Assembly (NCBI GenBank): GCA_964619935.1
Contig: CAZUGO010000063.1
Coordinates: forward strand, 57,410-121,409
Length of the DNA stretch: 64,000 nt
Reading direction: 5' to 3'
Source of the DNA: CAZUGO01 sp964619935
GTDB taxonomy: Bacteria; Planctomycetota; Phycisphaerae; UBA1845; CAIVHJ01
The translations under genes and the position numbers were made by a program. This document shows positions 8,296 through 16,678 of this stretch, in pieces (the first letter of the stretch is position 1; each line of letters opens with the position of its first letter). The notes beneath the pieces are model-generated. The model did no database searches and was not told the DNA's origin. It saw only the letters and a program-made list of their open reading frames with translations.

Positions 8296-8580
8296 ATGAT
8301 CACCATCGGTATGAACTACGACGTGCTCGCAGGCAAGGAGCTGGTCTTCGAAGATGCGTTTCGCAAGGTGCTGCACGCCATGCGCGACAACCCGGGACAC
8401 GGCGACACCCGGATGTACCGCGACATCGACAACCCAGGCAGCTACCTGATCGTCTCCCAATGGAATGACAAGCCGGCGTTTGACGCTTTCATCGGATCGG
8501 ATGCCTTTCGCAAAGTGGCCAACTGGGGCAAGGAGCAAATCCTGTCCGGCCGGCCCAAGCATGAGGTCTACGGCGCTTAG
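8296..8580 (+). CDS. Antibiotic biosynthesis monooxygenase (ABM) domain protein
   Basis: 94 residues, the usual size of stand-alone ABM-fold (ferredoxin-like dimeric alpha/beta barrel) proteins. Pattern: N-terminal strand MITIGMNYDVLAGKELVFEDAF, helix FRKVLHAMRDNPGHG, strands TRMYRDI and SYLIVSQWNDKPAFDAFIGSDAF, terminal strand PKHEVYGA. Known members include quinone or flavin-independent oxygenases and haem-degrading IsdG-like proteins; the substrate here cannot be told. Start follows AAGGAGC. Possibly the first gene of a unit with the K+ transporter 84 bp downstream, though the functions do not obviously connect. Confidence 0.75.
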   Translation: MITIGMNYDVLAGKELVFEDAFRKVLHAMRDNPGHGDTRMYRDIDNPGSYLIVSQWNDKPAFDAFIGSDAFRKVANWGKEQILSGRPKHEVYGA

Positions 8581-8663
8581 CCGCCTGCGGACGCCACGCG
8601 GCGTGCAGCCGAATCCGGCGGCCGCATGTGACCGCCAACCGCCGCGGCAGTATGATACCGCTC

Positions 8664-10022
8664 ATGACCGAGAAGCCGGACAGCAAGCAACCCGTTCCCC
8701 TGTCCGCCCCGGCCCGATTCGCCCTGACCTGGCTGGTGTTGGTGGCCTGCGGAACCGCACTCCTGAAACTGCCGTCCTCCGCCCGCGACCAACCGCTGAC
8801 CTGGGTGGACGCCCTGTTCACCGCCACTTCGGCGGTCTGCGTCACCGGTCTCTCGACCATTCGGGTGGACGCCGATCTGTCCGGCCTCGGGCAGACCCTG
8901 CTGCTGGTCCTGATCCAGATCGGGGGCCTGGGAATCACCACCCTCTCGACGTTCCTGCTGGTGGCGGCGGGCCGGGCCACGCTTTCGGGCGTGTTTCAAA
9001 CGCGTGACACACTGGCTGCGGTCCGGGTCAATCCGAATCGCCTGGTCGGCTGGGTGGTGCTGGCCACCCTATGCACCGAGACCACCGGCGCCGTGCTGCT
9101 GTACGCCACCTGGCCCGACGTCTCCTGGTTTTCCGCCGGGTTTCACAGCATCTCCGCATTCTGCAACGCCGGCTTCTCGCTGCAATCCAACAGCCTTGTC
9201 AGTTTGCGGACGAACCCGGCGGCCAACGCCGTGTTCTGCGCTCTGATCATGGCCGGCGGCTTCGGGTTCATCGCCTTCTACCAGATCAGCGGTTGGATCA
9301 TCGCCCGCCTGTCCCGGCGGCGTCGGCCGCTGCCGCTGCACAGCAAGGCGGTGCTGGTCGCCAGCGCGGCCCTGTGGCTGATCGGAGCCCTGGTGTTCCT
9401 GATCTTCGAGTGGGGCCACACCATGACCGGGCTGCCGGCGTCGGCCAAGCTGCTCTGCAGTTGGTTTCAATCGGTTACCCTGCGCACCGCCGGATTCAAC
9501 ACCCTGGACTTCGGCGACATGCGTGAACCAACCTTGTTCCTGTCGATGTTCCTGATGCTGATCGGCGGCGCACCGGGCGGCTGTGCCGGCGGGATCAAAG
9601 TCACCACCCTGCTGGTGATCCTGGCCACGGTATGGTCGCGGACCCACGGTACCGAGAGCGTCGCCTTGCTCGGGCGGACCGTGCCGCCGGCCATTGTCCG
9701 CCGCTCCTTCGCCTTGGTCAGTTTGACCATCATCTTTCTGACGGTGGTGGTGCTGTCCCTGATCATCTCGGAGGAGCAGCGCTTGTTCAACCCGCAGCGC
9801 AACGATCGCTTCCTGGTGCTGGCCTTCGAGGTGGTCTCGGCATTCGGAACCGTCGGGCTGAGCGCCGGCGTCACCGCCGGACTGTCGACCGCCGGCAAAC
9901 TGATCCTCTGCCTGTGCATGTTCGTGGGTCGGCTGGGACCGCTGGCAGTAGCGCTCGCGGTCATTCCGATCCCGCGCGGCGCGTTGTACGAGTATCCCAA
10001 GGAAGAATTAGCCATCGGGTAG
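8664..10022 (+). CDS. ktrB: KtrB/TrkH-type potassium transporter membrane subunit
   Basis: ~452 residues; starts at 8628 (GTG), 8652 or 8664 are all possible and none has a good ribosome-binding site. Four selectivity-filter loops of the TrkH/KtrB/HKT superfamily are visible: SAVCVTGLS, SISAFCNAGFS, SVTLRTAGFN and VSAFGTVGLSAG, each followed by a membrane helix. The gate loop GGAPGGCAGGIKVTT precedes the fourth repeat. Mediates K+ (Na+-coupled in Ktr) uptake across the inner membrane. The TrkA-N regulator gene follows 7 bp downstream, forming a two-gene Ktr operon. Confidence 0.92.
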   Translation: MTEKPDSKQPVPLSAPARFALTWLVLVACGTALLKLPSSARDQPLTWVDALFTATSAVCVTGLSTIRVDADLSGLGQTLLLVLIQIGGLGITTLSTFLLVAAGRATLSGVFQTRDTLAAVRVNPNRLVGWVVLATLCTETTGAVLLYATWPDVSWFSAGFHSISAFCNAGFSLQSNSLVSLRTNPAANAVFCALIMAGGFGFIAFYQISGWIIARLSRRRRPLPLHSKAVLVASAALWLIGALVFLIFEWGHTMTGLPASAKLLCSWFQSVTLRTAGFNTLDFGDMREPTLFLSMFLMLIGGAPGGCAGGIKVTTLLVILATVWSRTHGTESVALLGRTVPPAIVRRSFALVSLTIIFLTVVVLSLIISEEQRLFNPQRNDRFLVLAFEVVSAFGTVGLSAGVTAGLSTAGKLILCLCMFVGRLGPLAVALAVIPIPRGALYEYPKEELAIG

Positions 10023-10029
10023 GTTGCTC

Positions 10030-10686
10030 ATGCAAACGTTTGCGATTATCGGACTCGGACAATTCGGCAAGTGCATGGTTCAGAGCCTGGCTCGGCGCAA
10101 GTGCGAGATTGTGGTCATTGATCATGAAGAGAAGAAGGTCGACTGGGCCAAGGATCTCACGCCTCATGTGGTCAAGGCCGACGCCTTGAACTTCGAGTTG
10201 TTCACCGAGCTGTTTCCCGAAGGGCTCGACTGCGCCGTGGTTGATCTCGGGGAGCGCATGGAACCCAGCATTCTGGTCACCAACCACTTGCACAAGCTCA
10301 AGGTTCCCAACATCGTGGTGCAGGCCCTGAGCCCGGAGCACTCCGAGATCCTGCAGATCGTCGGGGCCACCAAAGTCGTCTTTCCCGAGAAGGAGGCCGC
10401 CGAACGGCTGGTGGGCATGTTCGTCGGCCGTGGTGCCCTCAATTTCTTCCCGGTCAGCGACGATTTCAGCGTGGTCGAAATGCGAATCCCCGCCGCCTGG
10501 GTGGGATCGCGGCTCAACGAGATGGACCTCCGCCGCATGCAGGATGTTCACGTGGTTGCCTGGCGCAAACTGGATCTGGAAAACGAGACCGGCTGGCATC
10601 TGCCCAGCCCGGACCGGCTGTTCGAAAGCAACGACATCGTGCTGCTGGCCGGCACCACCGCCGGGCTGCGGCGGCAGAACAAGTAA
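10030..10686 (+). CDS. ktrA: KtrA/TrkA-type RCK regulatory subunit of K+ uptake
   Basis: 218 residues. N-terminal Rossmann RCK/TrkA-N domain with FAIIGLGQFGKCMVQSL (GxGxxG) and the acidic residue ending strand 2 (VVIDHEEKKV); C-terminal TrkA-C domain from ~140 (FSVVEMRIPAAWVGSRLNEMDLR). Binds nucleotides (ATP/ADP or NAD(H)) and gates the KtrB pore. ATG 10030 follows GGGTAGG. Length matches KtrA (about 220) rather than two-RCK TrkA (about 460), supporting a Ktr system. Confidence 0.92.
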   Translation: MQTFAIIGLGQFGKCMVQSLARRKCEIVVIDHEEKKVDWAKDLTPHVVKADALNFELFTELFPEGLDCAVVDLGERMEPSILVTNHLHKLKVPNIVVQALSPEHSEILQIVGATKVVFPEKEAAERLVGMFVGRGALNFFPVSDDFSVVEMRIPAAWVGSRLNEMDLRRMQDVHVVAWRKLDLENETGWHLPSPDRLFESNDIVLLAGTTAGLRRQNK

Positions 10687-10962
10687 CCGGACTCACTCGG
10701 TCGCCCCGCCGATGATCCGTGCGAAGGACATGCCGCAGGTCCATGCAGGAGCGCAGCGGACGGGTCATGGCTTGGGGGACCTCCCATCGTATCGTACCCG
10801 GCTTTGGACGCCAGGGGCCGCGGAGCGTTCCCGGACCGTCCCCATTCCCCGAACACGCGGAGGGGGGGCAGCACCCGGTGCCTGCGTGCATTTACCGGCC
10901 GCTTCGACTACCATTTCAAGACCCAAGGGAATCGCACTGATACATTTACCTGGAGGACCGCA

Positions 10963-11757
10963 ATGAACTGGATTCACCGAGTAGTGATGACCTCGCTTCT
11001 TATCGGGCCTGCCGCCTGCAGCCCCGCGATGAACGGCGGCAATGGGGACGGAAACACCGGCCCGACGCTCTATGCGGCCGACGGCGCTGGCAGCGCCACG
11101 CCGATGCTGTACACCGTTGATGTCACGAATGCCGCCGCCACGGCGATCGGTCCCATTGGCTTCGCGGTGAATGGCATCGCGTTTGCCCCTGGCGGAACGC
11201 TCTACGGGGTTACCGCGGGCGATACGCCCCAATTGATCACCATCAACACGACCAGCGGTGCGGGCACCATGGTCGCGGACCTGACCGGCACCGTGGAGGA
11301 CATCACCCACACCACCAACCAGTTGCTGGGTTGGCAGACCGACGCCAACGGGCCTGACTTCCTGGTCAGCATCGACACCGCCAACGGAACCACCACCCGG
11401 ATCGGCATCTTTGACAGCGAAAGCACCGGCAGCGGCCTGGAGTTCGGAGGCGCCACCGATGCGAATGTCGGCGACGATCTGGTCGCCTTCGCAGCCACGG
11501 CCACAGTCGACCCCATGACTGACACGACCTTCACTTTCATTGATGCCGCCGACGGCTCGTTTTTCTTCGGCGATTCGATGATGGGCAATACAGGCAACGT
11601 CACCGCCCTGGGCTACCACCAGGGTCAACTGTACGCCGTCGACGGTTATGACGCCGCCGGCGCCCGCCTGGGCACCATCAACCCGACCATGGGACAGTTC
11701 GTGCTGGTCGGCAACCTGCCCGACAACATCAGCGGCATCGCGTCCAGCACCAAATAG
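10963..11757 (+). CDS. Secreted lipoprotein with propeller-like repeats
   Basis: 264 residues from ATG 10963 (TGGAGGA five bases upstream). The leader MNWIHRVVMTSLLIGPAACS ends in a lipobox-like AAC, suggesting a lipid-anchored exported protein. The mature part has repeated motifs such as TLYAADG, LYGVTAGDTPQLITINTTSGAGTMVADL, LVSIDTANGTTTRIGIF and LYAVDGYDAAGARLGTINP: strands ending in a time/value formula typical of DUF4394-like or NHL-like beta-propellers. Composition is Thr/Ala/Gly/Asp-rich and acidic. Function unknown; probably envelope or extracellular binding. Confidence 0.7.
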   Translation: MNWIHRVVMTSLLIGPAACSPAMNGGNGDGNTGPTLYAADGAGSATPMLYTVDVTNAAATAIGPIGFAVNGIAFAPGGTLYGVTAGDTPQLITINTTSGAGTMVADLTGTVEDITHTTNQLLGWQTDANGPDFLVSIDTANGTTTRIGIFDSESTGSGLEFGGATDANVGDDLVAFAATATVDPMTDTTFTFIDAADGSFFFGDSMMGNTGNVTALGYHQGQLYAVDGYDAAGARLGTINPTMGQFVLVGNLPDNISGIASSTK

Positions 11758-11796
11758 ACGCTCATTCCGCCGCAACCAGATCAGCGGCGGGCGGCT

Positions 11797-12100
11797 TCAC
11801 GCACGCCGTCCGCCGCTGGCAGGCTTCGGAATCCGGCAGGTCCCCCGGCGGATCAGGACCCCCGGCGACTGGGGCGTCATGTGCAGCCGCTGCGGATCAA
11901 AACCCAATCCCAGCAGCCGGGAGACGATGTCGTCGTATACCGCGGTATCCATGGTCGGTGTGCGGCTCAGAATCCACAAGTACTCACGGCTGTGGGACAC
12001 CGACCACCGCATAGCCCTCAAGTGGAACATATCAACCACAGAAATCGTTCATTTCGCTCTTTGGGCGGTGAAGAGAAAGAATCTGGATTGAAAATGCCAA
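11797..12100 (-). pseudogene. Lipocalin (Blc-type) remnant with frameshift
   Basis: On the minus strand the last ~50 residues read REYLWILSRTPTMDTAVYDD... and end at 11797 with the lipocalin terminal pattern (GFDPQRLHMTPQS). Directly upstream the expected YAVVG strand is present but in another frame (LEGYAVVGV, ~12000-12025), so at least one base has been gained or lost. Further upstream, pieces such as SRFFLF hint at an earlier strand, again out of frame. The first ~100 residues and lipobox of a normal outer-membrane lipocalin are absent. I infer a dead gene. Confidence 0.6.
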
Positions 12101-12199
12101 TACCACGAGTACAGTACCATTGAATACTGTCGTCAACCATGTAATGGCCCGCAAAGACTTAAATAATTGTTCACAACGGTTACAGACCATTCTCGAGAG

Positions 12200-13051
12200 A
12201 TGTTGTCACCCAGGAAGGTGGCCCAGGCCATCGGTGTCAGTGAAGCGTCGCTGAAACGCTGGTGCGACAAGGGTCGCTTGCCGGTCGTCCGAACCGCCGG
12301 TGGGCACCGCCGGATCCCCATCCGCGGGGTGGTTCAGTTCCTGAGGGAAACCGGACACGCCTTGGTACGCCCGGAATTGTTGAGCCTGCCCTGCGGCGTC
12401 AGCCGTCGCCGCCAGGACGATGGGCCGGTGCTCCAGTCTTTGGGCGAGGCCCTTGAGAACGGCGACACTGGCAGCTTTCGCCGGATCGTGCTTGACCTGT
12501 ACATCGGTCGGCGCAGTGTGGGGGACATTTGTGATCGGGCCATCGCTCCGGCCTTCCATCGGCTAGGCGACCGCTGGCAACATCAAGAGCTGCACATTTA
12601 TCAGGAGCGCCGGGCGTGCGAGCTGTGCATGCGAACGCTCTATGAGCTGGCCGCTTTGCTGCCACCGCCTTTGGAAGACGCTCCAACGGCGATTGGCGGC
12701 ACGGTGCATGGAGATCCCTACACGATCCCAACCGCCATGGTCGAACTCACGCTCCGCGAACTCGGGTGGAGTGCCAGATCGTACGGCAGCAACCTGCCGA
12801 TGGAGACGCTGGCTGAAGCGCTGCGCGCGAGCCGCCCGCGGCTGTTCTGGGTCAGTGTGTCGTATCTCCAGGACACTGAAGCATTTGTCAAAGCCGAAGC
12901 GGAACTCTACCAGGCTGCTGCCGAGTGCGGAACCGCCCTGGTCTTCGGGGGCGCCGCCCTCACAAGATCCATTCGCGAACAGATCCGGTACAGCACTCAC
13001 TGCGACACGCTGCAACACTTGGCGGCGTTCGCCAAATCCCTGCGGCAGTAA
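12200..13051 (+). CDS. MerR-like HTH regulator with B12-binding-type sensor domain
   Basis: 283 residues from ATG 12200 (a TTG 33 bases upstream is in frame). Residues 1-50: winged-helix excisionase/MerR domain (PRKVAQAIGVSEASLKRWCDKGRLPVVRTAGGHRRI). Residues ~75-160: four-helix cap; ~165-283: Rossmann-like B12-binding fold (AIGGTVHGDPYTIPTAMVEL ... TALVFGGAAL). Known relatives are CarH/LitR photoreceptors that bind adenosylcobalamin. Here the cobalt-ligating motif D-x-H-x-x-G is D172-P-Y-T-I-P, and the cap motif W-x9-E-H is W126...E136-R137, so canonical cobalamin ligation is probably lost. It may bind another ligand. An intrinsic terminator follows. Confidence 0.85.
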   Translation: MLSPRKVAQAIGVSEASLKRWCDKGRLPVVRTAGGHRRIPIRGVVQFLRETGHALVRPELLSLPCGVSRRRQDDGPVLQSLGEALENGDTGSFRRIVLDLYIGRRSVGDICDRAIAPAFHRLGDRWQHQELHIYQERRACELCMRTLYELAALLPPPLEDAPTAIGGTVHGDPYTIPTAMVELTLRELGWSARSYGSNLPMETLAEALRASRPRLFWVSVSYLQDTEAFVKAEAELYQAAAECGTALVFGGAALTRSIREQIRYSTHCDTLQHLAAFAKSLRQ

Positions 13052-13082
13052 GCAAAGTCGACCCGGGCCACCCATTGGTCAC

Positions 13083-13124
13083 CAGGCAGATCCCCGCCAG
13101 AAAGTCCGGTCCGCCTGATTTTTT
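13083..13124 (+). terminator. Intrinsic terminator after the MerR/B12-type gene
   Basis: CAGGC (13083-13087) pairs with GCCTG (13113-13117), with further pairs inside after a mismatch, followed by A and six T residues (13119-13124). Confidence 0.5.
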
Positions 13125-13206
13125 CTATGTTGAACCCCATCGACTTAAGACCACAGAAGTAGCTAACTCCATTCGGCGGAGATAGATAACAAACACCAAA
13201 CATTTC

Positions 13207-13234
13207 TTGACCCGGCGCGATTCCGGGGTATATT
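13207..13234 (+). promoter_or_regulatory. Sigma70-type promoter candidate for the ABC-GNAT gene
   Basis: TTGACC (13207-13212), 16-bp spacer, TATATT (13229-13234). Predicted start ~13241 leaves a ~200-nt untranslated leader before ATG 13442, long enough for post-transcriptional control; I see no recognised riboswitch there. Confidence 0.5.
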
Positions 13235-13441
13235 TCAGCACGTTATTCGATCACCTGCCCCGGCGCGACCGGGACATCCAGGTGGGTGCCGGATCCTGTC
13301 TGCCTGAGACCGCTTGGTCTGAATCACCCTGCTCTTGAGTCTTGACGTCGCCCTGCATCCGCGTGGCTGTGGTGCGCCGTGGTTCAGCTTCCCGGCCATG
13401 GGGCTTCGCCGGGACCAACGACGGGGGATCCATATCTGCCA

Positions 13442-14899
13442 ATGAGTACTCGCTTGCCGTCACCAGGTCTGACCCAATCCGCCCCCCGCACGCTCGGCAA
13501 GGACGCCGGGGACGATGGTTACCCGGCCGCCCCGCTCGGCTGCCCGACCCACCCGGCGCCGCCGCTGACGGTCACCCGACAACCCCATCCGCCGGGCCAG
13601 TCGCGGCATGTTGCGGACATCTGCATGCAGTATGGGCTGGACCCCCGTCCGGCGTCGTTGGCCATTCTCCGCGACTTCCGGTTTCCGCTGCCACGGCGAT
13701 CGATCATCTTGATCTCGGGGCCATCCGGCAGCGGCAAGACCTCCATCCTGCAAGCCATTCGCGATCGTGTGGATTCCACCCACACGGTGGATGACCAGGT
13801 GCTTCATCCTGAGAAGCCGGTGATCGACAACTTCGAGGACGCCGAATTGGACGTGATCCAAGGCCTGCTGACGGCCTGCGCCCTGGGCGAGCCGCGGTTG
13901 TGGCTGCGCCGGACGGCGGAACTCTCCGAGGGCGAACGGTTCCGAGCCCGGCTGGCCACGGCGATTCATCGGTTGGCCCGCATCGGCTCCCATCGCGGCA
14001 CGCTGTTGTGCGACGAGTTCGGCTCCACCCTTCATCGCCGAGCCGCCCGCAGCGTGGCCTACGGACTGCGCAAGCTGACCACCCGGCTGGGATTGACCGT
14101 GGTGTTGGCCTGCCGCGACGACGACCTGGTCGCCGATCTGCAGCCGGATCGGCACCTGCGGCTCGGCCCTGCCCAACCGTATCTCAAGCACCTCACGCCG
14201 CGGCGGAAAGCCTTCAGTCTGCGGCGCGGCGTGCGGATCGAACCGGGTACCAAAGCCGACTACGCCCCCTTCAAGGCCATGCACTATCGTGACGGCGACG
14301 AGTTGGGATTTGTGGATCAGGTGTTCGTGCTCCGCGAACGACCCGGCCGCGAAGTGCTCGGCGTCGTGGTCTATGCCTACCCGCCGCTGGAATTGTCGTT
14401 GCGCAACCGGGTATTTGAAGGCCGCTACTGTCGCAACTATCGGCGGCTCAATCGCGAGGTCCGCATCCTCCGCCGACTGGTGGTGCACCCCGACGTCCGC
14501 GGTTGCGGGCTCGGGCATTACCTGGTCCGCCAAACCTTGTCACGGCTCGGGGTGCCGTACGTCGAGTGCCTGTCCTCGTTGGGTCACAGCAATCCGGTGT
14601 TCGAGAAGGCGGGCATGCGCCGCATCGGCGAGTGCGCCCTGAGCCGCCGGCAGATCAAGACCCGCCGGGCCCTGCAGGCCATTGGAGTCGACCCCTTTGC
14701 CGATGACTTCCCCAAGCAGGTCCGCCGCCGCAGCGCGGTCCGCGACCTGGTCACCGCCACGGTGACCGCCTGGTACCAGGCGACCAGCAGCGCCGCCGCC
14801 GCGCGGGCCGGCCGACAGTCACCCGAGTTTCTGGCGCGGACCTTCCGGAGCCTGATCGGCAGTCGACCGGTCTATTACCTGTGGCAGCAAGACGTCTGA
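13442..14899 (+). CDS. ABC-type ATPase fused to GNAT acetyltransferase (COG2401-like)
   Basis: About 485 residues from ATG 13442 (GTG 13379 also possible; a later ATG lies near 13625). The N-terminal ~60 residues are Pro-rich. A single ABC ATPase half follows: Walker A GPSGSGKT (93-100), signature LSEGE (161-165), Walker B LLCDEFG (188-194). The switch region reads VVLACRDDD, so the usual H-loop His is Arg. From ~250 a GNAT-like domain carries RLVVHPDVRGCGLGHYLV, the acetyl-CoA pyrophosphate loop (R/Q-x-x-G-x-G/A), and YVECLSSLGHSNPVFEKAGM. No membrane segments. COG2401 proteins have no settled function; a nucleic-acid or tRNA modifying role is speculation. A membrane coiled-coil gene follows 28 bp downstream. 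Confidence 0.85.
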   Translation: MSTRLPSPGLTQSAPRTLGKDAGDDGYPAAPLGCPTHPAPPLTVTRQPHPPGQSRHVADICMQYGLDPRPASLAILRDFRFPLPRRSIILISGPSGSGKTSILQAIRDRVDSTHTVDDQVLHPEKPVIDNFEDAELDVIQGLLTACALGEPRLWLRRTAELSEGERFRARLATAIHRLARIGSHRGTLLCDEFGSTLHRRAARSVAYGLRKLTTRLGLTVVLACRDDDLVADLQPDRHLRLGPAQPYLKHLTPRRKAFSLRRGVRIEPGTKADYAPFKAMHYRDGDELGFVDQVFVLRERPGREVLGVVVYAYPPLELSLRNRVFEGRYCRNYRRLNREVRILRRLVVHPDVRGCGLGHYLVRQTLSRLGVPYVECLSSLGHSNPVFEKAGMRRIGECALSRRQIKTRRALQAIGVDPFADDFPKQVRRRSAVRDLVTATVTAWYQATSSAAAARAGRQSPEFLARTFRSLIGSRPVYYLWQQDV

Positions 14900-14927
14900 A
14901 TGCCGTTGGCGTGGGAGGGCCTTGACC

Positions 14928-15380
14928 ATGGGACAGATTGACTGGACGACGGTGTCGATGATCGGCAGCGTGGTCACCCCCGTTCTTGGGGTTCCGCTGA
15001 CGATGATCACCCTGTACCTCAAGAACCTGCGATCGGTACAACTGGAGCGCTACGAAGAGCTGCTCAATCGATTTATGCAACTGGAGGATACCAACCGGGA
15101 GTTGTCACAGGGCATCCGCCAGTTCGAGCGCGAGTACACGACCAAAGCCGAGTGGCTGCGTGAGTCGATCCATGCCCGCACGCAACTGCAACGGCTGACC
15201 GAAATGGTCACCCGCATCGAAGTCGAACTGGGCAACGGGCGCAGCCTGGTACAGGAATTGAGCCAGGCCGCCAGGGCCCTGGCCAGGCTGACCGAATCGT
15301 TGGCCGCCGATCCGGCGACTGGCAGCAACCACCCTGAACCGCCGACCGACCCTCTGGAAGCGCCCGGCGACCGCACCTGA
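14928..15380 (+). CDS. Membrane-anchored coiled-coil protein next to ABC-GNAT
   Basis: 150 residues from ATG 14928 (GGGAGGG upstream). One N-terminal hydrophobic segment (~8-30, MIGSVVTPVLGVPLTMITLYL) is followed by a long coiled coil (residues ~32-125) with heptad-like LERYEELLNRFMQLEDTNRELSQG... and a Pro-rich tail. The helical stretch resembles phage lysis or holin-adjacent proteins and inner-membrane scaffold proteins. Close spacing to the ABC-GNAT gene suggests co-expression. No family assigned. Confidence 0.7.
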   Translation: MGQIDWTTVSMIGSVVTPVLGVPLTMITLYLKNLRSVQLERYEELLNRFMQLEDTNRELSQGIRQFEREYTTKAEWLRESIHARTQLQRLTEMVTRIEVELGNGRSLVQELSQAARALARLTESLAADPATGSNHPEPPTDPLEAPGDRT

Positions 15381-16077
15381 CAACCGCGTCGCAGGGGCAT
15401 TGAATTCGTTGCCCGTACTGCACCCAGCAAACCCCCGGGGTGTGCCGGACAGCACACGGGCCCCCCGGGCACACCCCTGCCACTCCATCTCACCGTGTTC
15501 ACCATTCAGAAACAACAAGCCAGGAAACCGACGTGCGGCGCGACAAGGGCCGCGACTCCGCGCGGCACGCGTTGTCGTCCGGCGCCGTACGCCCCGGCGC
15601 TCGGCGCGGCAAGGGTGGCGCCGCGGCGCGGTGCGGGTTTGCTCCCGGCGCAGCAAGCCCTGGGCGACAACACGCCGGGTGTGCGGTCAGCAGACGGTGG
15701 GTGCGGGACGACCGGGCTCACTGGGCAGCGCTGCAGCCCGCAGCGTGCCGGCGCTGGCGCTGACCTTATCGGACCCCGGGCCCCGGCTCAGGCTCGGGAG
15801 CACTCACGGCGAACGCAGCGTCCGCTCCCACTCGCGCCGCGGACCCATCGACTGGTCTGGAGCCATACCGGAAGAACTCGTCTTGCAGTCTTCTAATGGG
15901 TTCGTTTTGAGTTGACAGCGGTTTCCGCGACTGAGGATAATGGAATCTGTAACGGGAAGTGTCCTCTGGGGAGAGAGACACCTCACCGCCCTCGCAACAA
16001 CGGGTTGGAATCGCCACGCACAAGGGTCATGAGCTGCGTCTGCGGTAGGCGCGCGCCGCACATGCCCCGGGGGTTGG
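15381..16077. other. Gene-poor region, ~700 bp, with hairpin and promoter
   Basis: No credible gene. An inverted repeat GGGGTGTGCC/GGCACACCCC (15437-15446/15468-15477) may end the upstream transcript although no T-run follows. The middle is extremely GC-rich. Near the right end a promoter (15912-15941) precedes the PilZ gene; its leader has a hairpin GTGTCCTCT-GGGG-AGAGAGACAC at 15958-15980. Confidence 0.45.
15912..15941 (+). promoter_or_regulatory. Sigma70-type promoter for PilZ gene
   Basis: TTGACA (15912-15917, perfect -35), 18-bp spacer, GATAAT (15936-15941, one mismatch to TATAAT). Predicted transcription start ~15949 gives a ~130-nt leader with the hairpin at 15958-15980. Confidence 0.65.
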
Positions 16078-16449
16078 ATGATGATCAAACAGAACGCTCA
16101 GCAGACAATCGACCGCTGGCTTGCCGAAGCCCGGCTGTATGCAGACCTTGACGCCAATCTCCGCCGGCGCCGGCACTCTCGGTTTCGGTGCACCCAGGAT
16201 TACGTCATCCGCTGCGGCGCCGGGTGCTCGTTTCCGGACCTGGAAGTGAAGGGCCTGAACATCTCGCAACTCGGGCTGGGTGTGCTCAGCCGCCAGCCCA
16301 TTCCCTGTGCCTATGAAGTGTGGATCCACGACGTGGAGCAGAGTCCCGACGAGCCCTGGCTTACGGCCAGTGTCATTCACTGCACTCAGACCCTCGGCGG
16401 CTACAAAGTCGGGTTGCAATTGCGACCGGAGCCGTGCAGGCCGTCGTGA
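16078..16449 (+). CDS. PilZ domain protein
   Basis: 123 residues. The cyclic-di-GMP binding signature is present: RRRRHSRFR (~29-37, the RxxxR loop) and LNISQLGLGV (~61-70, the [D/N]xSxxG motif), followed by the barrel and a closing YKVGLQL strand. A helical N-terminal extension (NAQQTIDRWLAEARLYADL) precedes the barrel. Likely a single-domain cytosolic c-di-GMP receptor. ATG 16078 or 16081 both follow GGGGGTTGG. The stop codon overlaps the start of a small gene (TGATG), indicating translational coupling. Confidence 0.8.
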   Translation: MMIKQNAQQTIDRWLAEARLYADLDANLRRRRHSRFRCTQDYVIRCGAGCSFPDLEVKGLNISQLGLGVLSRQPIPCAYEVWIHDVEQSPDEPWLTASVIHCTQTLGGYKVGLQLRPEPCRPS

Positions 16450-16610
16450 TGGACCGCCGTCCCACGAGCACGAAGCCCACCCTGGGGATCATTTGCGGCG
16501 GCACGGCATTCTGGGACATGGATTATGCAGACGAACACCCCGATGCCCTGGCCCGCGGACTGATGGGCGACTATGAGCGCGGCCGATTCATCCCGTACAA
16601 ACCGAGATAG
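16449..16610 (+). CDS. Small protein of unknown function, coupled to PilZ gene
   Basis: 53 residues starting MDRRPTSTKPTLGIICGGTAFWDM and ending RGRFIPYKPR. Its ATG overlaps the PilZ stop (TGATG), the main support for translation. The motif GIICGGTAFWDMDYADEHPD is not one I recognise. No membrane segment or signal peptide. Confidence 0.45.
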   Translation: MDRRPTSTKPTLGIICGGTAFWDMDYADEHPDALARGLMGDYERGRFIPYKPR

Positions 16611-16678
16611 GTGGGCCCAGGCTCGCCGGATCAAGTCCAGCAGCTAGGCTCGAAGACACTCCCCAACCGCATCCGGCA

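Noticed and set aside
7957..8562. N-terminal extension of the DUF2959 protein
   Set aside because: The open frame runs antisense through the ABM gene; lipobox and family start support ATG 7956.
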